Shown: positions 10,047 to 20,276 of the stretch, in pieces | How positions within the stretch are numbered: position 1 is the first letter of the stretch | Layout: every line of letters begins with the position of its first letter | Source: Cryptomeria japonica | Lineage: Eukaryota > Streptophyta > Pinopsida > Cupressales > Cupressaceae | DNA: 64,000 nucleotides | Assembly: GCF_030272615.1 (NCBI RefSeq) | Contig: NC_081413.1 | Span: 444,439,038-444,503,037, forward strand | Direction of reading: 5' to 3' | Notes under the pieces: model-generated | The model's input: only the letters and a program-made list of their open reading frames with translations | The model's database searches: none | Told to the model about the DNA's origin: nothing | Made by a program: the position numbers and the translations under genes

Positions 10047-13000
10047 TCATCCTTGTAACCGGTTGGTTACAATCTGAAAAAGATCTACCAAAACCAAATT
10101 CAAGCTCTTAATGAACTTTTTGTTATCTTTTATTGCGACCTCTGTCCTCTGAACTATACCAGTGAGGTGTTGCATTTGCTTTGCCGGTGTTTTCTGTCCT
10201 TGAATTAGGGCATTAGATATTTCTTTCCTTAAGGTGGTGAAGTAGTCCAGTTTTGGACTTAGTCTCCATTTAAGATCCTTAGCCTTACCTTTTATTCTTT
10301 CCTTTTCTCTTTCCAACTTTAATAGTTCTTCCTCAAAAATTGTTATCTTCTACTCAAAAACTGATAATGAATCACATGAGTTAATGAAATTGTTAGCTAG
10401 TTGATTTATTTCCTCTTGTATCTTGCTGATCTTCTTGTCTATATCAACTATCAAAAATTTAGTCTTACAAGTATCTATGTACAAAGTTTTGAATTCCTTC
10501 AATGTGCTAGATAGTTCCAGTAGAAGTGTGTCAAATTACCTTGTACACTTCTTTATTTCTTCCTCAAAGAATTTGTGTTTTTCCTTCTCTAATCTCTCCT
10601 TGAATGCTTCCTCTTTTATTTGTTCAACTGTCATAGTGTTTTTAGTAATATACTTAGACAAAGTGTCAAGTTGACTGAAAGAGTCTTTATTATCTACATT
10701 ACATTTTGGAGCTATCATCTTTATAATTGGAATTGTATCATCTATAGCCTTGTATGCTTGTGAGCTACAATCTGTTATTTTCTTTAAGGAGTCCAAAAGA
10801 ACTTCTATTATATTAGTTGATTTGAATCCTGTAGTTGAAGTGCCAACACTCTGTATCCTGCAGATGGGAGCAATATCCTTTCTTGTGGTGACCTTGGGTA
10901 GGTCAGTTTGTGTTTCCATTTCCTTAAGCAAAGGTTTGTCTTGCTCAACTGATGTCAGTGGTACTGACTCTGTGTGAACCTGTTGTTGTGATGGAGCCTT
11001 TTGCTCTGCTTGTTGTTCTGTGTTACCATCTGTCGGTTTACCTTCTATGTTATCTATTACCGGTGCCTCACTAGCCATATCTATCTTTCTAGTTGTGTCC
11101 TTATCTACCACAATGTTAACTTTTTGAGTATCAATGTCAACTGTGTATAACACCTTAGAGTTTGGATTTGTGTCCTCTTGTGGTATCTCCATACTCTCAT
11201 TACTTGGTTGACTTTCAGTTGTAAGTATCGGTGGAGTATTCAGAGGCGGTGGGGATAAGTTATCTTTTATTTTTATGCTCAGAGGTCCACCAACCTTTCC
11301 TTTACCCTTATCCTTATCTTTCTGATATACTTTAATAGGTTTAGGATTTCTATACTCTTCTTGCTTTTCTTTCTCAACAAGGAATATGTCCCATGCATTA
11401 GCAGTTTCCTCTGCAACCTCATTTACTCTACCAACCATAAGTGCTACGTGTCGGTGTACAGTTGAGAATATAGTCCGGTTAGCCTCTGAGATCATATCAT
11501 CTATCTCCTTTGGTGAGTTGACAGGATAAACATCAAGTAGTTTCTCAATTTTTATTTTCTTGTCAAGCTCTACAACAGCTTGCCTTCTAGCTTCAAGTCT
11601 CTTAAACAATTCTATCAGTAATTCATCTACAACTTGCATCAAATTTTTTTAATAGATATCCAAGTGTAGAATTATACTGTTTTCAAATTTCTCCTTGTCT
11701 TAAACTGATAGTGTATCATATAATTTGTTGATGTTTTTTAGCTGTCCATCCCCTGTTATTTCATCTAGTAGTTTGTCAATTGGAGCAATGCTTTGTTGAG
11801 TCTTCTTTTTGGGTGTTAACTTTTTCTTCTTTGGAGTTGTCTTCTTAGTTGGGGGCCTTACTACCTATTGTTTTTGTCTAGTTCTTCTAGGCGAAGGTGT
11901 GGATATCGGTGAAGGTTCTCTTTTCGTCACAACTCTTTTAAATGCAGCTAGCATGTCACTTTCCGAAGAAGTTGCTACTAGTGAAAGGTGAGTTTCTGGT
12001 TGTTGTGCTTTTAACTCATCTTTAGTGATACCAGTTTGTTTAAGTACATCTTCTTTGATGGTCTTTTCTTGCCTAGATCCTCTTCTTACTGTTTCTTCTA
12101 CATTCTTTACTCTTTTCTTTGATTGAATTTGATTCTCAATAGTCTCAGCACTGCCAAATACCTCTTCTTTTGGTTCCTTAGGTGCTTCCAGAAGGGCTTT
12201 TGCATATGTTTCAACTATGTTGTCATTAGTTTCATAACCCATTTCAGTAACCCAAATGGTTCTTGGGACATCTGCCTCCATCCAAATCTCATCCTTCTTA
12301 ATAACAAAGCATATTTCATCCTTATACTTATTTATAATAGCTTGTGAAAGTCTGAATCTAGTATTCATCTAGGGCCTTTAATGCCTGAAAGTACTCATTT
12401 ATATTCTTTTCTCTATTTTCACCCATGTTGTGCAGTAAATCAGACAGTTGTTTGCCTACCGGTATGTCAAAACCTAGATTTTTGTTACCGATACTGGGCA
12501 CCTGTTTTGTTATGTGCAGCATTAAACAGACACGTAGGTTTCCAAATCTAAATGTCCCCTTTTTGTCTTTCTTGATTTTTCCAAGATTATCAATACGCTC
12601 ATCTTTCAACCATTCACACACATCAATTTTTGCATTATCCTTGATCATATCATAAGCACTCTTTATGCATAAACTAGAAACTAAATTTAACCTGTTTGCA
12701 TGTGTTGTTTTGTAGCCTAGAATCATGCTAATGAATCTAACATTGATGTCAGTCACATCATTTACTCTTAAAGACCTTTTATCGGACGTTGCACCTGTTA
12801 GGTTCATTACTAGGTCATTTGAGACCTTCTTTGTCTTATCAGGTCTGTTACCGGTGGAGGGTAACCCTGTTACAACTTTTACTGCTTCTTTAGTAGTTTT
12901 GTGGATTGAATCCAACCAAAAAAATTCACCATGAACCCTGCTTAAAACTATCCTTATAACATCCTTAGGGAATTCCGGAATACTGAGGATTTCAGTGAAT

Positions 13001-13290
13001 ACTAGGGTTTTGACTATTTTGTGTTTAGGTTTCACATTAACGGAATCATCACAAATTACAGTCTTATACATGTTCTTAATTTCCTCATCACCTAATTCTT
13101 CTATGTGACAATGAACGTAAATTCTAGGGTCTTCTGCAAAAACTATTCCTTTGGGAATTTGAGAAAATGTACCAACATTATCATCCTTCTTATCAATTTT
13201 AGGAACTAACTGAAATACGGGCCTAGGGCATTTGATTACTTCAACTACAGTAGGGTTTTCTATGAATTCAGGTATAGAAGAAGATGCCAT
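10047..13290 (-). pseudogene. E2 ORF2: homologue of the E1 orphan protein (broken)
   Basis: The probable start is ATG at 13290 (MASSSIPEF). There is a frameshift near 12360, and after it one frame runs from 12368 to 10047 with stops near 11865, 11650, 10536 and 10320. It totals about 1,080 codons. The N-terminal part matches E1 ORF2: FPKDVIRIVLSRVHGEFFWL against FKPQWVKFVLSHVHDDFMWL; IEELGDEEIKNMY against VEELGHTEIKDMY; NKYKDEICFVI against KKYKDTICFEV; then MGYE and a stretch ending in LLEAP or LELP. The middle is rich in Lys, Glu, Gln and Pro, and the C terminus is charged and coiled-coil-like. The conserved N-terminal region contains KVVTGLPSTG. No enzyme motif is seen and the function is unknown. 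Confidence 0.7.
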
Positions 13291-13656
13291 GATTATAAAT
13301 ACCTTTCTCTTCCTTAGGAATGATTGATTGCTGAATTGCTTTGCTACTTTGCTCGAAATGTCTTTGCTCAGAATTTTCATGCTCTTTGAATGTTTGAATG
13401 CATGGTGAAGTAGAATGGAGCCAAAAACACTGATTTATAATGTTAATTTGCCAACCACCATCTTTAATGCTTGTCGATTAAGTAATCACTTAACTTATCT
13501 GCTAGTATAGAAGTAATTTTAACTTCTCACCATCAACCGAGGGAATAATAGCATGTTTCACATTTGATTTCTAAACCCTCAAGGAAATTTTCTTCAGTTA
13601 GAAGAAGAGTCTCCTACTGGTGGAGTGTTACTCTCTTCTGTCGATGGAGTGTTACT
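13291..13656. other. E2 spacer between the Gag-like ORF and ORF2
   Basis: About 370 bases lie between the end of the Gag-like frame and the ORF2 start. An open extension of ORF2 reaches 13380 but has no counterpart in E1. Nothing else is recognisable. Confidence 0.4.
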
Positions 13657-14730
13657 CTATTCTTCTGGTAGAGGAGTGTTCCTATCACCATTTAGTTCTG
13701 ATTTCCTGATCCATTGTTTTGAGAATTCTTGCTTTACCTCTTCAACCTTTTCTTTACCTTTCAAACTAGCACCATTGTTGTTTACCGGTGAGGACTTGCT
13801 TCTACAAAATTTAGCAATATGTCCAATTTTGTTACAGGCATAACAAGTCACATTATTTTTCTGAATAGCTTTTCCATATCCTATGCCAGTTTGTGTTCTG
13901 CATTGATTAGATAAGTGTCCAAATCTTCCACAAACATAACATCTTACATTCATTCTACAATTTTTCAGAAGTATGACCAACTTTGTTGCATTTTGAACAT
14001 TGACCGGTGGGTGTATCGGTATTCTGATAATTTCTAGATCTGCATTGATTTGCTCTATGACCATACTTGTTATAGTTAAAGCATTTGCCATTGAATTTAT
14101 AAGCAGTAGGTTGTCTTACTGGTTTGCCATGATCCTGTGTGTTTGCATTATCAGAGCTTTCACCAGCTTCAAATCCAAGACCATTAGTGTCACCATTAGG
14201 TTTCTGATTCTTCAACATGTCACCAAGTTCTTCTGAGCTTTTCTTGAATTTTTCTTTATGTTGATTTGCAGCAGCCAGTTCTCCTTCCAAGATACCTTTT
14301 TATCTCATGAGTTCATTTGAGTCATTCTGTGCATGCATCAGATCTGTCTTCAACATATCATTTTCATAACTAAGTCTTGTGTTTTCATGTGCAGCTTCAT
14401 TCAGTCTTCTAGTCAAGTCTTCTTCATTCTTCTTTTTATCTTCAATTTTTTTACAAAATCTCAGTCATATCCTGCATCTTATTCTTTGTTGTCATGTTTT
14501 TCTTGTTTTAGCTTATTCATTAGGTCACTAAGAGTTTCCTTTTCATCATTCTCATTTTTCATCTTTTCACAAAGTTCTCTTCTCTTGTTTCTTGAAATGG
14601 TAAGATTTTCTTGAAGTTCTTTAATAATATCCTGTGCAGCTTTTAGATCATCTTCAAGTTTGATATTTTTCAATTTTTCTGCATCATAGTCTGAGAGAGC
14701 TGCTTCTAATTGCTTCATCAAGTTTTCCAT
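13657..14730 (-). pseudogene. E2 Gag-like protein: coiled coil plus CCHC zinc knuckles (broken)
   Basis: The frame runs from 14730 (MENLMKQLEAALSDYDAEKL) to 13657, with a shift near 14480, a stop near 14300 and a second shift near 13960. The N-terminal 230 residues are heptad-rich (for example NEAAHENTRLSYENDMLK). Four knuckles follow: CFNYNKYGHRANQC (second Cys now Tyr), CSKCNKVGHTSEK (last Cys lost at the shift), CYVCGRFGHLSNQC and CYACNKIGHIAKFC. A Lys/Glu-rich tail ends GDRNTPLPEE. The layout and start resemble the E1 protein. The role is inferred to be RNA binding and particle assembly. The open frame reaches 14787, next to the primer site, so an earlier start is possible. Confidence 0.78.
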
Positions 14731-14787
14731 CTCTACCGGTGTCAAGATCTTCCCCAAGCTGTTAGGCTTCTGAAAATAGAGGACCAA

Positions 14788-14800
14788 GCTCTGATACCAA
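14788..14800 (-). other. E2 primer binding site (initiator Met tRNA type)
   Basis: Read on the minus strand this is TTGGTATCAGAGC, beginning one base inside the 5' LTR end. TGGTATCAGAGC is the usual plant primer site complementary to the 3' end of initiator Met tRNA. Confidence 0.9.
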
Positions 14801-14801
14801 T

Positions 14802-16593
14802 TGTTAGGATTCCCACGGATACTGAGAGGGTGGAGGGGGGCTGAATCAGTATCTAACCAGTTATAATATTTTCTTGACTTAAAAAATGTAAATCATATTA
14901 ATACTGTATACCGATAAACAAGAAATAATGCAGGGTGAACTCACAAAGCTGGTTCCCACTTTTTGGTACGTCCTGATTTTTGCTGAAATCATACATTTTT
15001 TAGAAAATATAATGATTTAAGCTTTAAGAGGTCCCATTTTAAGTAATTAATTGAAGAGAGTTAAATCAAAGGCTCTTAGACTAAAATTTCTTGGATAGAA
15101 CCTCTCTACTTCTAAATCATACTTGCAATGGAGTCTCTTTTGCATCTATCAAATGCTGATAAAAAACCAATTTTACATTAGCTTTTGGGGGGTCAAATTA
15201 ATTCATTTAAAAGTTGTTTTTTTAAAAGTATTTAGTCCTTATTATAAGCTTTCCAAATAGTATAACTTTTAATATATTTAATTTCATTAATATAATTTTA
15301 TTTTATTTCTTATGAATGTAGGTTTTTCACCGAACATGAACTTCTTTGTTCAATGCATTGGGAAAAATAGTAAACTAATTCAAAAAAAATCTGAAAAATA
15401 TCTATGCCCTAGGTATTGATGTTTTCTTTCTAACAAAAAAAAGAAAATTCAATTTTGATATATATAGAACAAGTTATGTGTTCAAATGTACACCTATATC
15501 TAAATTATAATTAGGCAAACTTCAAAACTTAATAAAATGAAAAATATTAAACATATCACTATCAAACCAACTGCATGCCCTGGGTATTAATGTTACAAAC
15601 CAAAATTCAAAAGAATTAAGTATTTATCATTTATAGAAAAAAAATTATGCGTTTCAGGATACACATCGCTCTTAAAAAATGTTGTTTGCTGTAAAAAATT
15701 ACCTTTTGAGGGAGATGGAAAAATCAATAAAATTTTATTAAAAAAAATTTGAAAAAAATATATTTAGAATCTACAAACAAGATGTTAAAAATCACTAGTT
15801 TATATCATCTCCAAATTCTTAACGGTTTAAAAGTTATAGGTGTCGGAAAGTGAAGGTTTTTTTCAAAATATTCATATAAGTGTCAAAGCTGGTCAAAAAG
15901 TGGGAACCAGTATTGTGAGTTCACCCTGCAATAAACAAAGATAACAACAACCACATGAAAAACACACCATAACACAGTAGTGTAATGAGGAAACCCAGTG
16001 TGGGAAAAACCTCGATGGGATTTGTGACCCACAATATTCACTTACTGGCCAATAAGAGAATATTACTGCTACAAGAGGGGCCTACACATGCAGGAAGGCC
16101 AAGTGCCTAGAGCTCACTGCTCAGTTACAAAATGGGAAGTCTCGCTGACTTACAAAATAGATTATATAAATCCAATGTCTTGTACTGCTTCAAAATAGCA
16201 TCTACTATGCCAGATCTAGTACCGGTTTATAGCTCTGCTTCTTACATAAACCCTTAACCTATAATTCGCATAATAGGTTTGCCTTATTTCACCTAATTAC
16301 ATTCCTCCATACTTACATAATTGTTCTACAATGATCTCTTATATATATGAGTCATTTTACAATTTCCCAAGTCAGCTTACAATGATTTACAATAATAAAC
16401 AAAATTCCTGTCGGCTTCTGTGCCGGTATGCTTCCTTTCACTACTGGTGCCGGTGGTCTATGTGTCGGTGTAGAATCTGACTTTGCTAGTGCTGGTGGAT
16501 TGCCTTGTCGGTGTCATAGGATTGTAAGGTTGCCATCAATGACAAAACCTTCAATCACCTTCAATGTCTCATTGGAGTGTGCATTTGCCAACA
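14802..16593 (-). repeat. E2 5' LTR, interrupted by a TIR element
   Basis: It matches the 3' LTR (9068-9840) over its whole length, with a 994-base insertion plus a 4-base duplication at 14929-15930 and an extra stretch of about 30 bases near 16362. Both copies contain GTGTGGGAAAAACCTC followed by GATGGGATTTGTGACCC or its close variant, and ACACATGCAG(A/G)AAGGCCAAGTG. Confidence 0.9.
14929..15930. mobile_element. TIR-1: 994-bp non-autonomous DNA element, TSD TGCA
   Basis: The element (14933-15926) starts GGGTGAACTCACAAAGCTGG and ends with its inverted copy. The terminal inverted repeat is about 33 bases with two mismatches and includes TTCCCACTTTTTG. It is flanked by TGCA at 14929-14932 and 15927-15930. 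The sister LTR has a single TGCA at the same site, so the 4-base duplication is proven by comparison. The interior is AT-rich with no ORF. I cannot place it in a superfamily: hAT (8 bp), Mutator (about 9), CACTA and PIF (3), and Tc1 (TA) duplications do not fit. Confidence 0.88.
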
Positions 16594-16616
16594 GTTTTGT
16601 CAAATATACCAAACTA

Positions 16617-16633
16617 ATGTCAAAAGGGGAGAT
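16617..16633 (+). other. E1 polypurine tract
   Basis: GTCAAAAGGGGAGAT lies immediately before the E1 3' LTR start (TGTTGCT). It is a variant of the AAAGGGGGAGAT tract of the other elements in the window. Confidence 0.85.
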
Positions 16634-17826
16634 TGTTGCTATTTACTAAGTTGTCATTAGTTTTATGCCCAGAGTCATCCTATATACACTAGTCGGTTAA
16701 TACTACTGAAAAGTCCAGTCAGTAAATACCAAGGCTACCGGTGTCGGTTACTGAAGAGAGACAAGTCACCGAGATGATATACACCGAGCTATGAATCGAG
16801 ACGAATACAAAATGTCTACCAAGCAACAAAGAAGGTATACTGAGTTAATCTGAACCGAGCGGAAATGTGTTACCAGATTCAATGAACTTGGAACCACATG
16901 TGAAACGTGTTACAAGATTCGAGAAGATGAAACCGTTATTACATAGGAAATTGCATTTAAAGATTTTGTATGATTTTGAGGAAGAATATCGAATGAAATA
17001 ATTTCTATGTTTATTCATTCAATAAAACATGTTTGTATGATCGAAGCATGCGCAGATCACCATCTTAGAGATCTATATAAACAAAATGATTTGAGCATTT
17101 GATATATGACATGGAAAATCAAGAGAGAAGATATGAAGTGATGATATAGTTAAGTGTGAAGAAAGAAGATTGACAGAGATATTCAGAGGTTACCGAGAAG
17201 GTTTCAGAGAACAGTTTAAGGGACAGAGTATACAGAAGTGGTTACCGAGTTTATTTATCATTACCGAGGAATGCTATGAGCAAGGTAATCTTATATTGAG
17301 CACATAGAGTCTACTATAACATTTCAGATGTGAAGTTGCAGATATTTTGTAAAGATTTTGATTGAATTATTAAGTTGTGTTAGAAACCTTTAACAGGGTA
17401 AAAGACTCTAATAAAGTCTATAAATTGTAAAGCCTTTAACCAGGTACAACATTTTGTAGAAGTGTTTGTAAAATCCTTTAGCAAGGTAGATCTAAAGATC
17501 TTTATACTCCTAACAGGGTAAGCTATCAGAAATAGCTAAACACGTAGCCGAAAAATCTTGATTACTGTAGTAGTGAAGTTATGGGTGCCATCCCCACTGC
17601 AGTTTTTCTCTCTAACCAAGAGTTTCTGCATGACCAAAAATCTTTGTGTTATGGAGTGAAATGTTGATGGATGTTATTTCTATGATTATGTTTCAGTATT
17701 ATATATTTATGAGATCAACAATACTTAGTTTGTATTTATCATTAAAATTATTTTTCAAGAAAATTTTTGAGGTACTGATTCACCCCTCCCCTCTCAGTAC
17801 ATTAGCTGTCCAAGTTAGACCTAACA
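16634..17826 (+). repeat. E1 3' LTR
   Basis: This 1,193-base LTR starts TGTTGCT and ends CCTAACA, followed by the duplication TCGTG. It is very similar to 2357-3566, with scattered substitutions and a few small gaps, for example around 16810 and 17545. The TATA-like box is at 17073-17084. Confidence 0.92.
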
Positions 17827-17831
17827 TCGTG

Positions 17832-19640
17832 GATTAATTCAGTTTTCTATCTTCTCATTATTTGCTTTGTATACTTAGTTTTTTAATAAACAGGTAAGGT
17901 ATGTATTTGTTTGTCTCTCATAGCCCAAGTGATGTCATTATTCTTCTATAGTATCTCAATTCTCATAGTACATTCATATTAGTATATTTTAGAAACTATA
18001 AAAATTCTATTTTTAGAAGGCAATTATGTGGATATTAATAATTGTATCTACCAAGGAACTAATATTATTCATTTTGAAAAGTCAATTTGAATATTTATTT
18101 TTTAAATTATTAGAGCATGCCTATGTATCAATAAATCTGAAATATAACTTTCTAACTCAATACATAAGTACTATAAAGTGATAAGTATTTATAACACTCT
18201 TTAGTAATTGAGTTTTACATTTTTTCTCTTTATTATTATATTTACAGGACATCAAAACCATGTAAACAATTTAATAATAATTAATTTTAAAAATATTTAT
18301 CTATAATTTAACATAAAAATATTAAATTATTTATTATGATTTAAATTTTTACTTTTAAAATTTTGATATTAAATACTGCATTAAATCTTGTCAATATCTT
18401 CATTAATCATAGATATTTTAATTATTATACTAATAGTTATTATCCATGCATTGATATAAATTCTTATGTGAATTGTTGTCAATATGTTTTATCAATTATA
18501 CACTCAATTATATATTATCAATAATATTCCATTCATTACTCATAAAAGGAAAATACATTTTTTTTTGAGTTAATTTACATTAATTAAGTAAATATAATCA
18601 ATAAAATATAAATTGAGAAAAGTTAATTAATTATAAACTAAGCATTGATAATCCCATAAATACAATTTTTATTCTAATAAATTTAAATGGAACAATTAAG
18701 GCACTTAGGTCTATAATTGAAGAATGAGTGTCAACATGAAATATTTTGAAATCAAACAAACATATGCTCGAGAAATCATGTCATTATCAATGAAGTGTCT
18801 CAAAGCCTTTGCTAAGTTTTTTTTAATTAAGAGACAAGTTCTTCGAAGTCTAAGATTAAACCATAGATAGTACTCTAAATTTATATTCATGCAAAGTTAT
18901 AATAAAGTTATTCTGATTTATTCACTTAAAAAATTATTGTTTGATATGGACTTCTTAAGATCTAGGGACTAATAATATATAAAACTATATTAAATGGTTA
19001 TCTATTTGTTTAGGAGATAAGTTCTTCTAGACAAAATCCAAAATGTGTAATAGATTGAAGAGAAATAGTAAGAGCTTTCAATATAGTTTTTTTTTTTTAG
19101 TGCAAAGAATTTAAGGATGTTTTAATATACATAACTATCCTTAAATACTACCATATAACATTCAGTTGCACCAAAAACATGTTTATTTAATTCAAGGGAG
19201 TTAGTCAAATTAGAATTTTGACATTTCCAAAGAAATGAGACAATTTTGCGATCATAAAGCACCCTCTAAAATAATGAAAGTGTCTTTGGAGGGGAGGACA
19301 ATTAGATCTAGTGGATATTAAATATATGAAATTAGATGTCTAGATGAACATATTGGAGTATGTGTAGAAATATGTATTTTGAATGATTAAAATGTTAGAG
19401 GAATGAACCTAACTTCTGATATGATTACACCATTTATAACTATATACATCTGAAAATATATTTCCTCGAAAGTAAGATTAAATAGAATAAGAAATTCTAT
19501 GAATATACAAATTTCACTGTTACACTATTTTCATATATTTACACATAATATATAAATTAATGATGCTACATTTATAAATCTAGTTCACATATGAAATATA
19601 TATCTATTTAAATTATCATTATAAGTTTTTTAATTTCTTT
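17832..19640. other. AT-rich region upstream of the ERF exon
   Basis: About 1.8 kb of strongly AT-rich DNA has no recognised gene or repeat ends. If the ERF gene has an upstream intron, part of this stretch is intronic. I could not identify a first exon here. Confidence 0.5.
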
Positions 19641-19650
19641 TGGTGTGCAG
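19634..19650 (+). other. Putative splice acceptor before the ERF exon
   Basis: TTTCTTTTGGTGTGCAG is a pyrimidine-rich tract ending in CAG. The ERF frame is open from this point, leaving two bases (AA) to complete a split codon. An expressed transcript would confirm it. Confidence 0.6.
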
Positions 19651-20276
19651 AAGCAAAGGTTTTCTCAGAACACAGCGTAAAAGATTATCAGAGTCATGTG
19701 GTGAGCGAAGTAAATTCCAATTTCCAGCAACAAGAGATAAAGAAGCGTTACAGAGGAGTAAGGCAAAGAGCGTGGGGTAAATGGGTTGCAGAGATCCGAG
19801 ACCCAAGGAAAGCAATTAGGGTTTGGCTGGGCACTTTCTCCACTGCAGAAGAAGCAGCCAAAGCCTACGACGAGGCCGCCTTAGAATTCAGGGGAGCAAG
19901 GGCCAGATTGAACTTCCCAGAGACAGCATCTATCAACCTCCATAATAAGTACACTAATGCCTCTCTCAACTCAAATCATAAGGACGTTTTCGTTGATGGC
20001 AGTCTGGAGATTTCACCTGCAACCTCAACATTAACGGACACTTCTTTCTCACCAACCTATGAAATGTCTGCTCTCTCGGAATGCAGTAGCGCAATTCAAC
20101 ATGTCCCTGGTTATTCTGACTTCACCCACGCCTCAGAATGTTCACCCCAGTTATTCCCTGAACTTTATGACAATGCACAGCATGATGTGGAGCAAACAAA
20201 TAGTTTTCTTCCTTATGATGTTTGTCAACGATATTCTGGTTTTACAAGGCAGCAGCAACGCCAGCTGGGTGTATAG
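19651..20276 (+). CDS. ERF-type AP2-domain transcription factor, 3' exon
   Basis: The product should be a nuclear DNA-binding regulator of the ethylene-response-factor family. The AP2 domain spans about 19749-19922: [44 protein letters not shown]. Residues at the two class-defining positions are Val (as in DREB proteins) and Asp (as in ERF proteins). The C-terminal 115 residues are Ser-, Glu- and Gln-rich, as in an activation region. No ATG fits the frame near the domain. The frame is open back to 19651, just after TTTCTTTTGGTGTGCAG, a good splice acceptor, so this is probably a second exon and the first was not found. The stop is TAG at 20274. It is the only intact host-like gene here, and its GC content and codon use stand out from the repeats. 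Group X of the ERF family is my best guess. Confidence 0.85.

Larger units (their letters stand above)
9068..16593 (-). mobile_element. E2: minus-strand non-autonomous LTR retrotransposon nested in E1
   Basis: The element is bounded by TGTTAGG at 9068 and CCAACA at 16593 and flanked by GTTTT (9063-9067 and 16594-16598). On the minus strand the order is 5' LTR (16593-14802), primer site, Gag-like ORF, orphan ORF2, polypurine tract, 3' LTR (9840-9068). It has no polymerase genes. It is a cousin of E1, not a copy: both proteins are homologous but clearly diverged, and the LTRs are different. A TIR element interrupts its 5' LTR. Insertion order is therefore E1, then E2, then the TIR element. Confidence 0.9.
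2352..17831 (+). mobile_element. E1: non-autonomous LTR retrotransposon with Gag-like and orphan ORFs, carrying nested E2
   Basis: The element runs from TGTTGCT at 2357 to CCTAACA at 17826 and is flanked by the direct repeat TCGTG (2352-2356 and 17827-17831), the 5-bp duplication expected of LTR-element integrase. Its interior holds a Gag-like ORF (3619-4974) and a long second ORF (5497-8831). It has no protease, integrase, reverse transcriptase or RNase H motif. Taking out the nested element (9068-16598) leaves about 7.9 kb. The plan resembles the 'terminal repeat with gag' (TR-GAG) class of plant elements, but has an extra ORF. Its LTR ends and polypurine tract match the neighbouring Copia elements, so Copia enzymes probably moved it; that is inference. 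Confidence 0.88.

Noticed and set aside
17646-17837. Short frame at the end of the E1 3' LTR (and the matching 5' start at 3391)
   Set aside because: It is LTR sequence repeated at both ends; the Gag-like protein more likely starts at 3619.
19698-20276. Starting the ERF protein at a GTG at 19698
   Set aside because: GTG starts are not expected in plant nuclear genes; the frame is open back to a splice acceptor at 19650.
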